Below are positions 1 through 10,893 of a DNA stretch of 64,000 nucleotides, piece by piece. The notes under the pieces were generated by a model. The model worked only from the letters and a program-made list of their open reading frames with translations, was not told where the DNA came from and did not search any database. This DNA is from Persicaria tinctoria (Eukaryota; Streptophyta; Magnoliopsida; Caryophyllales; Polygonaceae), in assembly GCA_037127255.1 (NCBI GenBank), contig JBANSL010000004.1:16623967-16687966 (forward strand), given 5' to 3'. The position numbers were made by a program, and so were the translations under genes. Each line of letters starts with the position of its first letter. Positions within the stretch are counted from its first letter, which is position 1.

Positions 1-3000
1 GCTCAGACTTAATGCTCGCCTCTTTGAACGCGATCACTTCTAACATTGTGCCAAATTCAGCTTCTAGAGCCTCAAATGCAGACGAACATTTTGAGAATTT
101 TCTATCTGAATCACTTACCCTTGCTTCTAGACTCGAGCGGTACTTTTGCAACTCCTTGTTCTGCCTTTTTAGATTGGCGTTTAGTTTCTGAAGCGTAGTG
201 CACTCGTCCATGAGATTGCCGACTGTGACTTCTAGCTTCGGATTGGCTTTCTTCAGATACTCACACTCTTCTTGAGCCTCTAACCACCTCTTCTGCATAT
301 TCTGTAGCTTCTGTTTCGCTTCAGCCTTGTGAGCCTCCCTCTCGGTTTCCAATCTTGTTATCTCCTCACGAACTTTCTTAAGTTCACCATCTGATTGTTT
401 CAGTTTGTGCTTACTTTCTTCCTTGTCATCTGTCATCAATCTTTGTTGAGCTTCCGATTTTGACACTCGCTCAGATAACTGCATGTTCTCCTCCTCCAAT
501 TTAGATAGATGGAGCTCTAGCTCCTGTTTCGCTGTCTCCAGCTCCGATGTTTTCCTTTCAAGAATCTTGTTGGCAGTCTCCAAGGACTCCATACTACTCT
601 TTAACTCATCAATACTCAAGTCACCAACGGTAGATGAATCATCCTGATCACCTTCTTTCGATGGACTTTTTTTGGCTTCCTTGAGCTTATGAACAAGTTG
701 CATGTTCTCTTCAATAAGCTCAGTGCATTCCTTCTCTAGCTCTTCCAACTTGGTATTCAAGAATTCGACTTCGTGTGGACAATGAGACTGTTCTTCTTGG
801 CCTCCTTGGCGGTCTTCCATAAACTGAGTTATCTGTTCTTCAAGGCTAGCAATTTCTTCTTCCTTTTCAGCCAACATAGAACTCCATTTTGACTCGCACT
901 CCGATAAATCTGCCTCCAACTTGAGCTTCTCGGACGAAAACCTCTCTATATCTGCCTTTTGAGATTCAATGATTACTTCTAGCTCTTGTAGAATGGACAT
1001 GAGTTCTACATTCGAATCTTGGGCCTTTAGTAGCTGTTCTGCCAAGTCGGCATTTGATTCTTTAAGCAACCGCATCTCTTCTTCCAACTCCTTGCTGCCA
1101 ATATCTGATGATTCAACACCAAGCATCGATTTCTTTGCGTTGTTATCTGAATCATTTGGTCTAATACCATCTTCTGCGGAGGCTAAACTGTGAGTTGGTC
1201 TGTTGTTATCTGAAACAGTTGAGTATTGGCCCTTAATCTGTTTGTTTTTTGTAGCCTTTTTATGTTTATGTGAAGCTTTGTTTTTCCCTGATGAATCAGA
1301 AATGGTTTCCTCCTGTAGCGTCCATAACATGTTTCCATCAGAATTAAAAAGAAAAAAGTGCATAACAAAATGTATCAAAAAACTATAACATATATATGTG
1401 TGTGTGTGCGTGTGTGTACAAGTGAAAGAGAGAGGAACACTTGCCCTACTAGGAAATTCTTCATCTTCAATGGTTCTGGAAAGCGCATTATCCGACGCTG
1501 CTTCTGGGTCATCACCCTCTATAGGATAGTCCCCATGAGAATTTGAATCTGTCTTCTCATCCTCCCTGCATTGTATTCACTACAAAGTTCTTAAGATCCC
1601 AAAACATCAGCTACTTTATTCAACTTTTCTTCTTTTTATCACCTTTAAAAATGGATAAAATCTCAAAAGTTTCACTTCTGTATTGTGTTACGAACCTGTG
1701 CTTTCTGGGAGTTTGGCACTGAATCTTGAGCTACAATGGACAAAATTAGGGAATCCATCTTAGTCCATTGAAAACAAATGTGATCAGAAGAAGTTGTACT
1801 GACAAAAAAAAATCAAAAAACAAAAATGAAAAATTGAATTAGCTGCTATTCCTTACTTGTAAGGTAGTTCCATGGTCACATTTTGACAAAGGTAATGAAA
1901 GAGGAGTGGAAGCTTTTGAGCCAATATATCGGGCCAGGTTAATAGTAGCCTCCCCGAGGACACCAGTTTTTGTTGTACCCTGCAACCAAAAGATTGAATA
2001 TAATTTTAGTTAGAATTTACATTCACTAAAAATGTTGATATACTGAATCAACAGAACTTGTATATAGAACAATTAACACACCATTGTGACAACAAACTTC
2101 AAAGAAGATTCTTCGTTCTCTTTTGAGTTCCCATCATCTTGTGAAACCAATATAGATTCTGTTAATGTCTCCGTCCACTGACAACTTTCATTGTGCACTG
2201 TTTCCTTCCCTAACTTGGCAATGCTCTTTCCTGTTCGCATAGAAACTAATGCCACTGACAGCTTTTCCCATCCTTCTGGCACCTAGTTTATCCGAAGATA
2301 CATTTGGCATTACAAAGCCTCCATCAAATAATTAATAATGTAGCTCTAGTCTTCGTTTTTCTAAGGATTGAAATTGATCATATGTAGTGGAAACCATATA
2401 GTCAAATCCATTGGCCAAGTGCCAAGTCTCTAAATAGCAGTTTCTGTCATATATATGTATATGGACATTTATGGAGATCAACATTGCCTTTCTCTAGAAC
2501 CATATATATAGTTTTCATCCAGAGATTATGATGATTTCATGTAAAAACAAGTGAGGTTTTAATTAGTAATCAATCCAGTAGCTTGGTATATGAGGTTAAT
2601 CACAATGAACCAGAGAGCTAATTAAATCACTGCAACAGTAAGGAGATATTTAGACTTTATAGAGATGAGGTGATGCATCACAAATCAGCAATTTCAAATT
2701 CAATCTCAGATATCAAGTGCGTAACTGAAAACACCATAATTAAAGCAACTAATTACTTGAATGTTGTTAGAAAACCTAACAAGACAAGTAGCTTAAAAGA
2801 TGTTCAAAATGACAGAAACTTGGATTAATTGACAAATAAGGTATATGAATTAATGCAAAATCAAGAATCAAAGAGAAGGGCAGATGGAAATTGGGGGTGG
2901 GGGATTGGAAAAACACAAACCTGAAGAACCTGAAAGTTGGAGAAGTGGAAAGAGGAACGGTTGCCATGGGCAAAAGAAGATCGGCCAGATTTGGGCCTCG

Positions 3001-3013
3001 ACAGCTTAAACAT
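1..3013 (-). CDS. NT-C2 / long coiled-coil protein, 5' part of gene (partial, runs off left edge)
   Basis: Six exons can be built on the minus strand: 3013-2921, 2282-2082, 1979-1857, 1730-1696, 1565-1439 and 1312 to beyond 1, joining in frame to about 630 residues. ATG at 3013-3011 starts MFKLSRPKSG. Residues about 20-150 read as the plant N-terminal C2 (EEIG1/EHBP1-type) domain, with VPEGWEKLSVALVSM, GVLGEATINLARY and a conserved LKIQCQTPR end. After an acidic linker the last exon (437 codons, no stop) is rich in Glu, Lys, Leu and Gln with heptad-like spacing, a long coiled coil. This order matches the plant 'myosin heavy chain-related / sporulation-specific 15-like' family, which is thought to act in membrane or cytoskeletal tethering; the precise role is unknown. 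Most borders have GT/AG; the exon 5 donor is uncertain (see findings). The C-terminus lies outside the window. Confidence 0.85.
1313..1438 (-). other. 126-nt intron (or retained exon segment) with a GT microsatellite
   Basis: This segment separates exons 5 and 6 of the coiled-coil gene. It ends in a clear acceptor (ctacag before GAGGAAACC). It contains a TG/AC repeat at about 1395-1418. The only donor that keeps the frame is GTTCCT at 1438; the neighbouring GTGTTC at 1440 would lead into a stop shortly after the acceptor. The 126 nt are a multiple of three and have no stop in the gene's frame. Confidence 0.5.
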
Positions 3014-3305
3014 AGTTGCGGGAGATGTTGTCGCTTATCACAATTTCAGCCATATGTGAATGTATATAACATTAATCAAACTCGCAGAGATATGATTTGG
3101 AGATGGAAAGAGGGATCGATCTATCAGGATGGGGGATCAAGGAAGTGGGCGACTTCTGGTGGAAGGAAACCATGGCCATGCTCATTTTCATGGACACGGA
3201 CACGAGGAACGTAGAGATGCAAAGTGTGTCAGCTTTTACCTTTTGGTTGTTTATTGTTTCCTTATTTTCTCAATATTTCAAGTATTTTCAGTTTTATTTT
3301 TATTA
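3014..3305. other. Upstream region of the coiled-coil gene
   Basis: Non-coding stretch 5' of the minus-strand ATG at 3013. It should hold the 5' UTR and core promoter. No convincing TATA box at a usual distance was seen. Short open frames here overlap the gene and lack any recognisable domain. Confidence 0.4.
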
Positions 3306-3730
3306 TTTTTTTTTTAATCGGGAAAGACTTCGAGGGTCAGACAAGTCTGACACATCGAAAAGCCGACAGACGACGAACCGTCAAAAGAAACAACCTAAAG
3401 AAACGGTGCAAAACAGATGATGGCAAACAAATACAACCAGTCGAACAAGCAAACCTAATCCTAGCATACAGGGGACATCGTAGACTAAGAATCCGAGCCA
3501 AGCGCCACCATACAGCGACACCGTTGGTCAGTGGTACAGCAGAAGTCCATGTGGGCAGTGAAGACGATCCTCCAAAGAAAATTCCGGTTCGCGGAATCGC
3601 CTCGATACACACCGCCTCGACCCCAGCCAGACCCGACTCCGGACGCAAGAGCCTCACTAAGAAGAAGGAATCTGAAGACCCACCAGAAGTACAACTGAAA
3701 TCCACCATAGTAAAACGCATCTAGAAACCC
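3306..3730 (-). mobile_element. Probable LINE-type 3' end fragment with poly(A) on the minus strand
   Basis: A T run at 3306-3315 (poly(A) on the minus strand) is followed by GGGAAAGACTTCG and AGACAAGTCT. The same start recurs at 32533-32600 (T run, GGGAAAGAAATTCG, AGACAAGTCT), so this is a dispersed repeat with a poly(A) end. No reverse transcriptase motif is present, so it is a non-coding tail or a truncated copy. The 127-residue minus-strand frame over it matches no domain I recognise. Confidence 0.35.
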
Positions 3731-3847
3731 TTTCGGGATTTGAAAGGGCCCTTTCGGGATTTAAATTCAACCCTTACGGATTGGTTTGTAAATAAAATTG
3801 ATATATAAATGGATAAATAAGATTATATATATAAATGGATAAATAAG

Positions 3848-4343
<496 letters not shown>

Positions 4344-4405
<62 letters not shown>
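4344..4405. repeat. (TA)n microsatellite, 62 bp
   Basis: Pure TA run shared as the right flank of the MITE at 3955-4343 and the left flank of the larger element at 4406-6838. Confidence 0.95.
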
Positions 4406-4408
<3 letters not shown>

Positions 4409-4639
4409 GGTTTACTTCAAATGTAAAAACTCCTTAACGTGTAAAATTTGCTTATCGTGTAAAATTTGCTAATGGGCCTAATTTAATTACTAATGGGCCT
4501 AATTTCATTAGTCGAATGTCTGCCCCCCTTGCCCATGCGTGTGCCCCCATTGCCCCCCTTCTCGGACCAGTTTTTTTTATTATTATTAAAAAAAATTTAT
4601 TATTTTTTTTTGTCCCAGAATTTTTTTTTCGTGTTAACA

Positions 4640-5400
4640 CTTTCTGCTGTGCAAGTATAACTTGCTTTTGTGTACATATAACATCTTATTGTGCAAATAT
4701 AAGTTTATTTTGTGCAGACAAAATAATTCATTATGGGGTAAATAGGTAAATGTGCCTATTTCAATTATAAAAATTTATAATTGAAATGTGTTTAATTTAT
4801 GGGAAAATGGGTAAATATGTCTAATTTTATGGGTAAATGCACTTTTTCCCGTTTTCGATACCTTTTGTGCAACTATGAAGTGCATTTGTGGAACTGTGAA
4901 GTGCATCTGTGTAACTGTGAAGTGCATTTGTGCAACTGTAAAGTGCATTTGTGCAACTTTAAAGTGCAAATATAAGAACATAAAGTGTGAAAATAAAGTT
5001 GTAATGTGCAAATTTAGAATACAAGTGTGCAAAAGTAGGATACAATTGTGCAAATTTAAACTACAATTGTGCAAAAGTAAGATACAATTGTGCAAAAGTA
5101 AGATACAATTGTGCAAATTAATAATACAATTGTGCAAATGTAAGATCATAATGTGCATTAATAAGACAAAAGATGTGCTTTTGAAATCGATGTTTTCATT
5201 TTGTTTTTTTTTTTACTTTTGAGAGTTTGGGTTCACCTCTCGGATAATTTAGGTTGATTGATGTAAGTTTGAAATCGATTTTTTTACGTATAAGCTTTTA
5301 AAATTAAAGTGCATAAATAAGATTAAAATGTGCATAATTAAGGTTAAAAAGTGCATAACTTAGATTATAATGTGCATGATGTACAATTTGCGATTGTTGC
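4640..5400. repeat. Degenerate short-period repeat built on TGTGCA
   Basis: From about 4870 to 5160 the sequence is almost wholly short units of about 20-21 bases: first AAGTGCATTTGTGCAACTGT-like, then ACAATTGTGCAAATGTAAGA-like. Scattered TGTGCA or GTGCAT units extend to both sides. Open frames on both strands (MKCICGTVKCICVTVKC and LHNCILLLHNC) are products of the periodicity, not genes. Confidence 0.75.
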
Positions 5401-5419
5401 GCTCTTGTCTATTATGTAA

Positions 5420-5482
5420 CCTATGTGGGATTTGAACCCACATCTTTTGTGCAAACGCACATTGCTCTACCAATTGAGCTAA
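5420..5482 (-). other. tRNA-like segment with intact A and B boxes
   Basis: Read on the minus strand, a perfect D arm (GCTC, loop AATTGGTA, GAGC) contains TAGCTCAATTGG, which fits the pol III A box. A perfect T arm (GTGGG, loop TTCAAAT, CCCAC) contains GGTTCAAATCC, which fits the B box. The anticodon arm is too short (TGTGC, GTTT, GCACA) and the acceptor stem does not pair. It is a decayed tRNA or tRNA-derived SINE head, not a working tRNA. Confidence 0.5.
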
Positions 5483-5527
5483 TAGTAAATTATGATTTTT
5501 ATGCTAAAATAGAAAAATCTAATCGAC

Positions 5528-6006
5528 CTAAAGCATATTGCAATAAAATTCTAAAATTCAATTAGCTCATGATCCATAAAAAATTTGACAATACTATGAA
5601 CATGAAATTAGCTCCAAATCAACCCAACAACACAACCATATAATCAATTTCAGTCAATTTGGCTGTTGGGAAAAAAACCCCAAATTCTAAAGCATATCGC
5701 AATATAAAATTCTAAAATTCGATTAGCTCATGATTCACAAACAAATTGACAATGATATGAACATGAAATTAGCTCAAAATCAACCCAAAAACACAACCAT
5801 ATCATCAATTTCAATCAATTTGGCTTTTGGAAAAAAGCCCCAAATTCTAAAGCATATCGCATTATAAAATTCTAAAATCCAATTAGCTAATGATCTATAA
5901 ACAATTTGACAATGATATGATCAAGAAATTAGCTCAAAATCAACCCAACAACACAACCAAATCATCAATTTCAATCAATTTGGTTTTTGGCAAAAAGCCC
6001 CAAATT
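5528..6006. repeat. Three tandem copies of a 160-bp repeat
   Basis: Copies begin with CTAAAGCATAT at 5528, 5687 and 5847. Each contains AATTAGCTCATGAT-like, CAACCCAA and ATCAATTTCAATCAATTTGG-like segments and ends in CCCCAAATTC. The copies differ by scattered substitutions, so the array is not recent. Confidence 0.9.
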
Positions 6007-6234
6007 CCGCTCCTAAATCAAACCCTAGGTTTTCAATCTCAACCTAAATCATTCAAACACTATTTTGTGCAAATATAATTTGACAATGATATTTTGTACG
6101 TTTATAAACTATGGAATAATTTTGTAATTTATTAAATTTAGATAAGGGCATATTTGGGAAGAAAGGGAAAATATGACTCAAAATTATAATTTCATCATCA
6201 TCTTCCTCACATCGACCCAGTAACCCTCTCTGTA

Positions 6235-6780
6235 GAAATGACGGTTGCGCAGTGGACTTCGGCAAGCTCCCGGTGGCAGCCTAGGGCACGGCGGAGCAAG
6301 GGGAAGGCAGATACGGGACCGTGGTGGTGTGGCAAGTCCGTTGGTGGCAATCGCTGGTGGCTTCGGTGGTGGGAAGGTGGCGGTCGAAGGCGGCGAATCG
6401 GCGCTCCGGTGTTGCTGGGCAAGGTGGAGTGGGTTGGCGATTTCAATGATTCCGATGGGGATTCCGGCTATTGCGAGGAGGAGAAGCCGAATCCACGTCT
6501 GCCTTGTCGAATTGACCAATGCAAGATGCTCGATTTTGGCGATTGCGAGGATTCCGGCGATTGAGCGGATTCCGACGATTACAACAAGGAATATTCCGAT
6601 GATTGAGACTTCGCGCTACCCCATGGTCGATGCCTTGCCTCCTGCCATGCTCGATGCCACCGCCTCGGCGCCTCCTGCCATGGCCGCTTCCGTGTTCTGT
6701 GCGCAGAGGGAGAGATGGTGATGGAGGACGGCTCAGTTTTTTTACCCAACCGGTTCGGTTTTTTTTTTTTTTTAAAAAGA
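6235..6780. other. GC-rich block inside element B, possible captured gene fragment
   Basis: Base composition jumps from AT-rich to GC-rich. Overlapping frames of 108 to 158 codons exist on both strands but match no family I recognise. GATTCCGGCGATTGCGAGG-like words recur at about 6450-6590. It may be a captured 5' exon or promoter, as in other plant non-autonomous elements; that is inference. Confidence 0.3.
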
Positions 6781-6837
6781 GGCGTGGTCTGGTTTTCACT
6801 AAAGACAAAATTTTACACCATAAGCAAATTTTACACG

Positions 6838-6838
<1 letters not shown>

Positions 6839-6914
<76 letters not shown>
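6839..6914. repeat. (TA)n microsatellite, 76 bp
   Basis: Pure TA run marking the right border of element B. Confidence 0.95.
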
Positions 6915-6917
<3 letters not shown>

Positions 6918-7890
6918 CCAGTTGAATAGTAATTTTATTTATTGTTTTTTTTAAAAGGGGTGCTTTGTGTCCAAGAAAATGCATTGGGCCCAAAGGAGAG
7001 GATTCGGGCCTAGATTGTGGGGCACAAGGGCCCAATCAACAAAGAAGGTAAATGTTGCAGGCAATGTCGAGAGAGCACGAGGAGAGGGACGAAGCCTCAT
7101 CCCCGGCGACCGACGACCACAACCCAAGAGAGAGGCGAAGGGGTTAAGGACCAGAGAGGGAGAGAGCAACATCGTCACCGACGAAGTGAGGCACCGCCTA
7201 CCCTAACAGCAGCGGAGGGGAGCCAACATGCAGACGGCGCCGGGAGAGAAGGAACTAGTTTCGCAGAGCGAGACCTTGGAGTCGGGCTCTCCAGGGCAGC
7301 AGAGGAGGGAGCGAGCGAGTCCCATCACCAGCACTGCCCGGAGATGGGGATAGATGACGATGAAGAGGAGGCAGGGGAAACTGGAAACCACAAAACCCCA
7401 ATTGCACGAGGAATCTAGGAGGTCCGTCGGAGGAGGCCCGAGGCCGACGGTAGAGACAGAAAAGGGAGTAAACACCCCAAAAAAGGAGGTTACAGGGAGG
7501 TCGAACATAGGAGCCCCTAGGCCGGCGGAGGACACGAAGGGGAAGAATCAAGATCAAATTCTACCGAAGAGAAGAGCAGCGAAGCCACCCTTACCAAAGA
7601 AGAATCCGGAGATCGGAGAACAAGCCACCAAAGTAGAGATTCACACTAGCCCGAGGCCGGAGAATGAGGTCCCCCGCCATAGACGAGAGGAAATCAGGAG
7701 TAGAGAGGGTAACGAGACCCGAGTAGTGGCGGCCGAAGCCGATGTAATGGCTCCCGAAGGAGATTTGGGCACCCGGAGGGGAGGGTTTGTGCAATCCAAA
7801 AGAGAGTGTTTCGAGGGTCGTAAACACGAATACAAATGACGGTAGTTAGTATTTTCAGTTTTATGTGTGTATATATGTATATGCCCTATA
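6915..7890. other. Unassigned GC-richer segment
   Basis: About 1 kb between the TA run and the LINE remnant. Long open frames exist on both strands (up to 161 codons, plus, 7354-7839) but show no domain and are very rich in Arg, Glu and Pro, as expected from antisense reading of a GC-rich leader. It could be a captured fragment or a LINE 5' region. I see no supportable gene. Confidence 0.3.
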
Positions 7891-8410
7891 CTTTTTTTTT
7901 TGACCAGGTAATAATTCGGTTGGATTGATCCTACCCGATAGCATCCATACGAATGAGGTCTTGAAGACCTAAATCAGTATAAATGTTGAGGCCCTTGGCA
8001 GAGCGGCAAATGTGTGCAACCTTATCAGTCACTCTGTTTCCATTACGAGGCACGTGAGAGAAAGAGACTTCCCTCACCCTCGACAATAATGTTTTGATAT
8101 CGTACATTACTAGTTCAATCTCCCAATTGGGCATGTAGATTTTGTTTTTAAATGGTTATTATGATCGGGAGTCTCCCTTAATATGACATTTGTTTATACC
8201 CAGTGCGAGGAGTTGGATTACTCCATGCCTTAAGGCCAGGGCCTCAACCTTTAATGGGGTTTGGTTACCCAATCTTCCGTATCCAATATGGATCGGCCTG
8301 CCTTCCCAGTCACGAATGATGTAGCCAAAGAAGGTGTCATTATTGTCAAGTGTAGATCCATCGAAATTTAGTTTAACCAAGCCAAGCGGAGGTTTCCTCC
8401 ATTTGGTAGC
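7891..8410 (-). pseudogene. LINE remnant: broken RNase H domain and poly(A) tail
   Basis: Minus-strand reading gives KLNFDGS (first catalytic Asp), VEALALRHG (Glu), IKGDSRS (Asp), then after a frame break VSFSHVPRNGNRVTDKVAH, where Asp is the fourth catalytic position. This is the plant LINE-type RNase H (RVT_3). The frame is broken between 8159 and 8134. A T run at about 7890-7901 is the poly(A) tail of the minus strand, so this is the 3' end of an old, 5'-truncated insertion. A related but different intact copy lies at 27873-31198. Confidence 0.75.
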
Positions 8411-8489
8411 TTTATGTCGTGTATTGGGCTTTGTGTGAGTGGTTGCGTTATTCTTTCGAGTATATTGTAAATCATCCTCATTTTCCAGC

Positions 8490-8639
8490 TTGGAAGTTTT
8501 ATTTCAGTTGTCAACATGAGTTGAAATGATGTGTTCAACGGATTCTTGGTTCGGAATGGGTTTATTTTTTAAAATTGTATGGGCTGGTTTTAGGCTCATT
8601 TGCATGGCATTATAACCTTAAAAATAGTTAATTGCATAG
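8490..8639. mobile_element. Left part of the decayed host element split by later insertions
   Basis: The target duplication CCTAT at 8640-8644 recurs at 17916-17920, and the sequence to its right continues the host. Its left boundary is not defined here, so the start is approximate. Confidence 0.35.
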
Positions 8640-9024
8640 CCTATTGTTGTGAGCCTAATTTGCCATATTTTACACTTAATTTTATATCGATTTCTGCATA
8701 CATTGCATACATTTGGGTTAGAATAATACAGAATCTGTGTAGTTTATGCTTAGTTGTAATCTATGGAGGTCTACACAAGTTTTGGTTATATTTCGCAGAA
8801 ATCGGACGCACTTTGGAGCTTAAAGGAAACTCATGGAGAAGCCAAGAATGGTGCAGCTGGAGAAAAGACCATTTTTCACCATTCTTCGTTCTGAATCAAA
8901 CTTTGATGTCTTCATGAGAGTTGTAGCCCTCGGAAAGAGCTTTCCAACGCATGGTCATATGCGTCAATCCGACAAACGAGGACTCGGGAAAGTGCGTTTT
9001 AAGAACAGAGCAGAAAGCTGGGAA

Positions 9025-9440
9025 AACTCTACTCGAGATCGACTAGCATGTACTCGATCTCGACGAGCGCTGGTCGACCATACCTTGTCGAGTAGGGCTG
9101 GTCGAGGACACTGAGTCAGAGACAACCCGACTCCCGGAACCCTACTCGATCTCGAGTAGACTTGGTCGAGATCGACGAGCCATGTCCGGAGTCGACGAGC
9201 TGTGCCGAGCCGAGAAGCCGAAGACGAAGACGCAGACCACCTCTACTCGAGACAGAGTAGAGCTACTCGAGATCGACTAGACCTCCAAGCCATGTCCGAG
9301 CCTTGTCGAGCACCGGCTACTTGAGACAGACGAGGGCTACTAGAGATAGACGAGGGCTACTCGAGATCGACAAGGCCGTGGTCGAGGTCGACGAGCCCAG
9401 TGTCCAGAAACGCGTCGTCGATGACCTGTCCGAGTAGAGT
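9025..9440. promoter_or_regulatory. TCGANNTCGA palindrome array in U3 of the 5' LTR
   Basis: At least seven copies of the 10-base pattern occur here, such as CTCGAGATCGAC, CTCGATCTCGAG and GTCGAGGTCGAC, with many half sites (CTCGAG, GTCGAC). The cluster ends about 230 bp upstream of the TATA box. The identical array is at about 16122-16540 in the 3' LTR. Its role is unknown; position and symmetry suggest binding sites for a dimeric protein. Confidence 0.7.
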
Positions 9441-9662
9441 TGGGATTCCTTGGTGCCGAAGGTGGAAGATTCTATCCAAATACATCAAGTTCTATCTATG
9501 GAAGACGCAATCTATCAAGACATGAAGACTTACCCTATTTAGTTTTATCTTTTCCTTTAAGATTTATTTCCTTAAAACAATTTATTTATCTTTAAGGCTT
9601 TTAGATATAATTTTAGATATAGATAGATATCTTCTTTCCTAGAATAGCTAGGGAATGAAGGC

Positions 9663-9670
9663 TATAAATA
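9663..9670 (+). promoter_or_regulatory. TATA box of the 5' LTR
   Basis: TATAAATA sits in GGCTATAAATAAGGCC. The same octamer is at 16768-16775 in the 3' LTR. Transcription would begin about 30 bases downstream. Confidence 0.7.
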
Positions 9671-10309
9671 AGGCCCTAGGGGGCTCAGTTTTAATCATTC
9701 AATTTCAGAGCAAGACAAGTAGTTCCACAGATACAGTTTGGGAGTTCTAAGGTTTTTAGGGTTTTGGCTTTCTGCGAAAGTTGATTGCCGGAATTGTAAA
9801 GGCTTTTGAATATAGTTAATGCAAGTTATTTCTTTTCATTCAATGTCTGCAATTGCGATGAGGCGTGAGTAGTCCACCCACTTCTGGGGCTGGGGTGAGC
9901 CCGACGGTGGCCATGTGAGGCGATGCGATAAAGGTCAGATCTTTTTGTGCGATTCATTTTCTATCCCTATGAGCATGATTCTTTTGCGAGAGTTGAAGGT
10001 GATCCTTGTTTGTATTATTGAAGCGAAAGTGATCTTAATGCAACTTGGATTAATTATGTAAAAAAGGGTTAGTAACAATTAGGGTTTATGCGAAAGCCTC
10101 TATTTGCCTATTTGTTAATGACGAAAGTTATTTGATGGAAAGCATGATCTTTTATGCCTTTATGTGTTACTTTGCATGGTTATCGTTGTGGTGTTGATAC
10201 CCTGGCCTTGGAAGTCTTTTAATATATTGATTTATTTTCTGTCGAAAAGCTGAGTTTGGGTTTGAGCAATTGCAATTTTCGTTATTTTAAAGTTTTTTGT
10301 CTTTTTTCT

Positions 10310-10495
10310 GTTTCTTGTCGACATAGACGAAACCCTTGTCGATCTCGAGTTACCTTTGTCGAGATCGAGTTGAGTTTTGCGGTCGAGATCGAGTTGGCTT
10401 GTTTTGTCGAGTTGCTTCATTTTCGATTCTGAGTTACTGTTGTCGACTGTCTTTGTCTATCTCGAGTTGCTGTCGTCGAGATCGACCAGTGTGTG
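10310..10495. promoter_or_regulatory. Second TCGANNTCGA array, in R/U5 of the 5' LTR
   Basis: Four full copies (GTCGATCTCGAG, GTCGAGATCGAG twice, GTCGAGATCGAC) plus several half sites within 190 bp. Being downstream of the TATA box, these would be present in the RNA as well as in DNA. Repeated at about 17415-17595 in the 3' LTR. Confidence 0.65.
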
Positions 10496-10813
10496 CCTTG
10501 CTTTGATTTGCTTTGCTTTTATTTTCTGTCTTTTAGTTTCTTTGCTTTTTGTTTTAGTTGCCCTTGCCGGGATTATTTGTTTCTGTTTTATTTCTGCTTC
10601 TGTGTTTGTTTCTGTTTTTTTTTCTGCTGTGCTGCTGCTGTGAGAATTTATAGCTACCTGAGAACTGCTGACGTGCTTCCTCGTGGATTCGATCCTGATT
10701 TTCTCTTACTACAACGGGAGGAAGTCTTGTATTTATTTGCTGAGACAGGGGAGTCTATCTGAACTATATTTTACATCTATTTCAATACTTGACCAACTCC
10801 TGCAACAACAAAT

Positions 10814-10830
10814 TGGCGCCGTTGCCGGGG
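10814..10830 (+). other. Primer binding site (tRNA-Asp type)
   Basis: TGGCGCCGTTGCCGGGG begins three bases after the 5' LTR and matches the primer site typical of Athila-like plant Ty3 elements. Confidence 0.8.
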
Positions 10831-10893
10831 AAGCAATCATTCGCGCCTTAGGTAGTCAGTTCTCACTGTTTCTTTGAGTTACTTTTCAGGTGT

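Larger units (their letters stand above)
4406..6838. mobile_element. 2.4-kb (TA)n-flanked element with terminal inverted repeats (element B)
   Basis: TA runs lie on both sides. Near the left end, AACGTGTAAAATTTGCTTAT (4437-4456) is repeated in reverse complement at the right end (ATAAGCAAATTTTACACGTT, about 6820-6839), and similarity continues for about 30 bp. The interior holds a TGTGCA-rich degenerate repeat (about 4650-5400), a tRNA-like segment, three copies of a 160-bp repeat, and a GC-rich block (about 6235-6780). No transposase was found, so it is non-autonomous. Superfamily unknown. Confidence 0.6.
8645..10810 (+). repeat. 5' LTR (2166 bp) of the gag-protease element
   Basis: U3 holds a dense array of TCGANNTCGA palindromes (about 9030-9400); a TATAAATA box is at 9663-9670. 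A second array lies in R/U5 (about 10310-10495). The LTR ends with GTGGATTCGATCC and ACTTGACCAACTCCTGCAACAACA-type sequence, as in other Athila/Tat LTRs. Confidence 0.9.

Noticed and set aside
4775..5222. Repetitive open frames on both strands (KCICATVKC and LHNCILLL)
   Set aside because: They come from the short-period TGTGCA array; no domain and no codon signal.
6207..6808. Several 79-158-codon frames in the GC-rich block
   Set aside because: Overlapping frames on both strands, no family similarity; typical of GC-rich non-coding or captured DNA.
7354..7839. 161-codon plus-strand frame
   Set aside because: Highly charged low-complexity reading with no domain; could equally be antisense of a leader. 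Kept only as an unassigned segment.
8833..9114. 93-codon frame MEKPRMVQLEKRPFFTILRSE repeated at 15930-16211
   Set aside because: It lies in U3 of both LTRs, lacks a domain, and its repetition is just the LTR repeat.
9025..9440. Palindrome array as a CRISPR-like array
   Set aside because: Spacing is irregular, units are about 10-12 bases, and the setting is a plant LTR.
10377..10762. Cys/Phe-rich 88-89-codon frames in both LTRs (second copy at 17482-17867)
   Set aside because: They result from a T-rich U5 region, with no signal of selection visible by eye.
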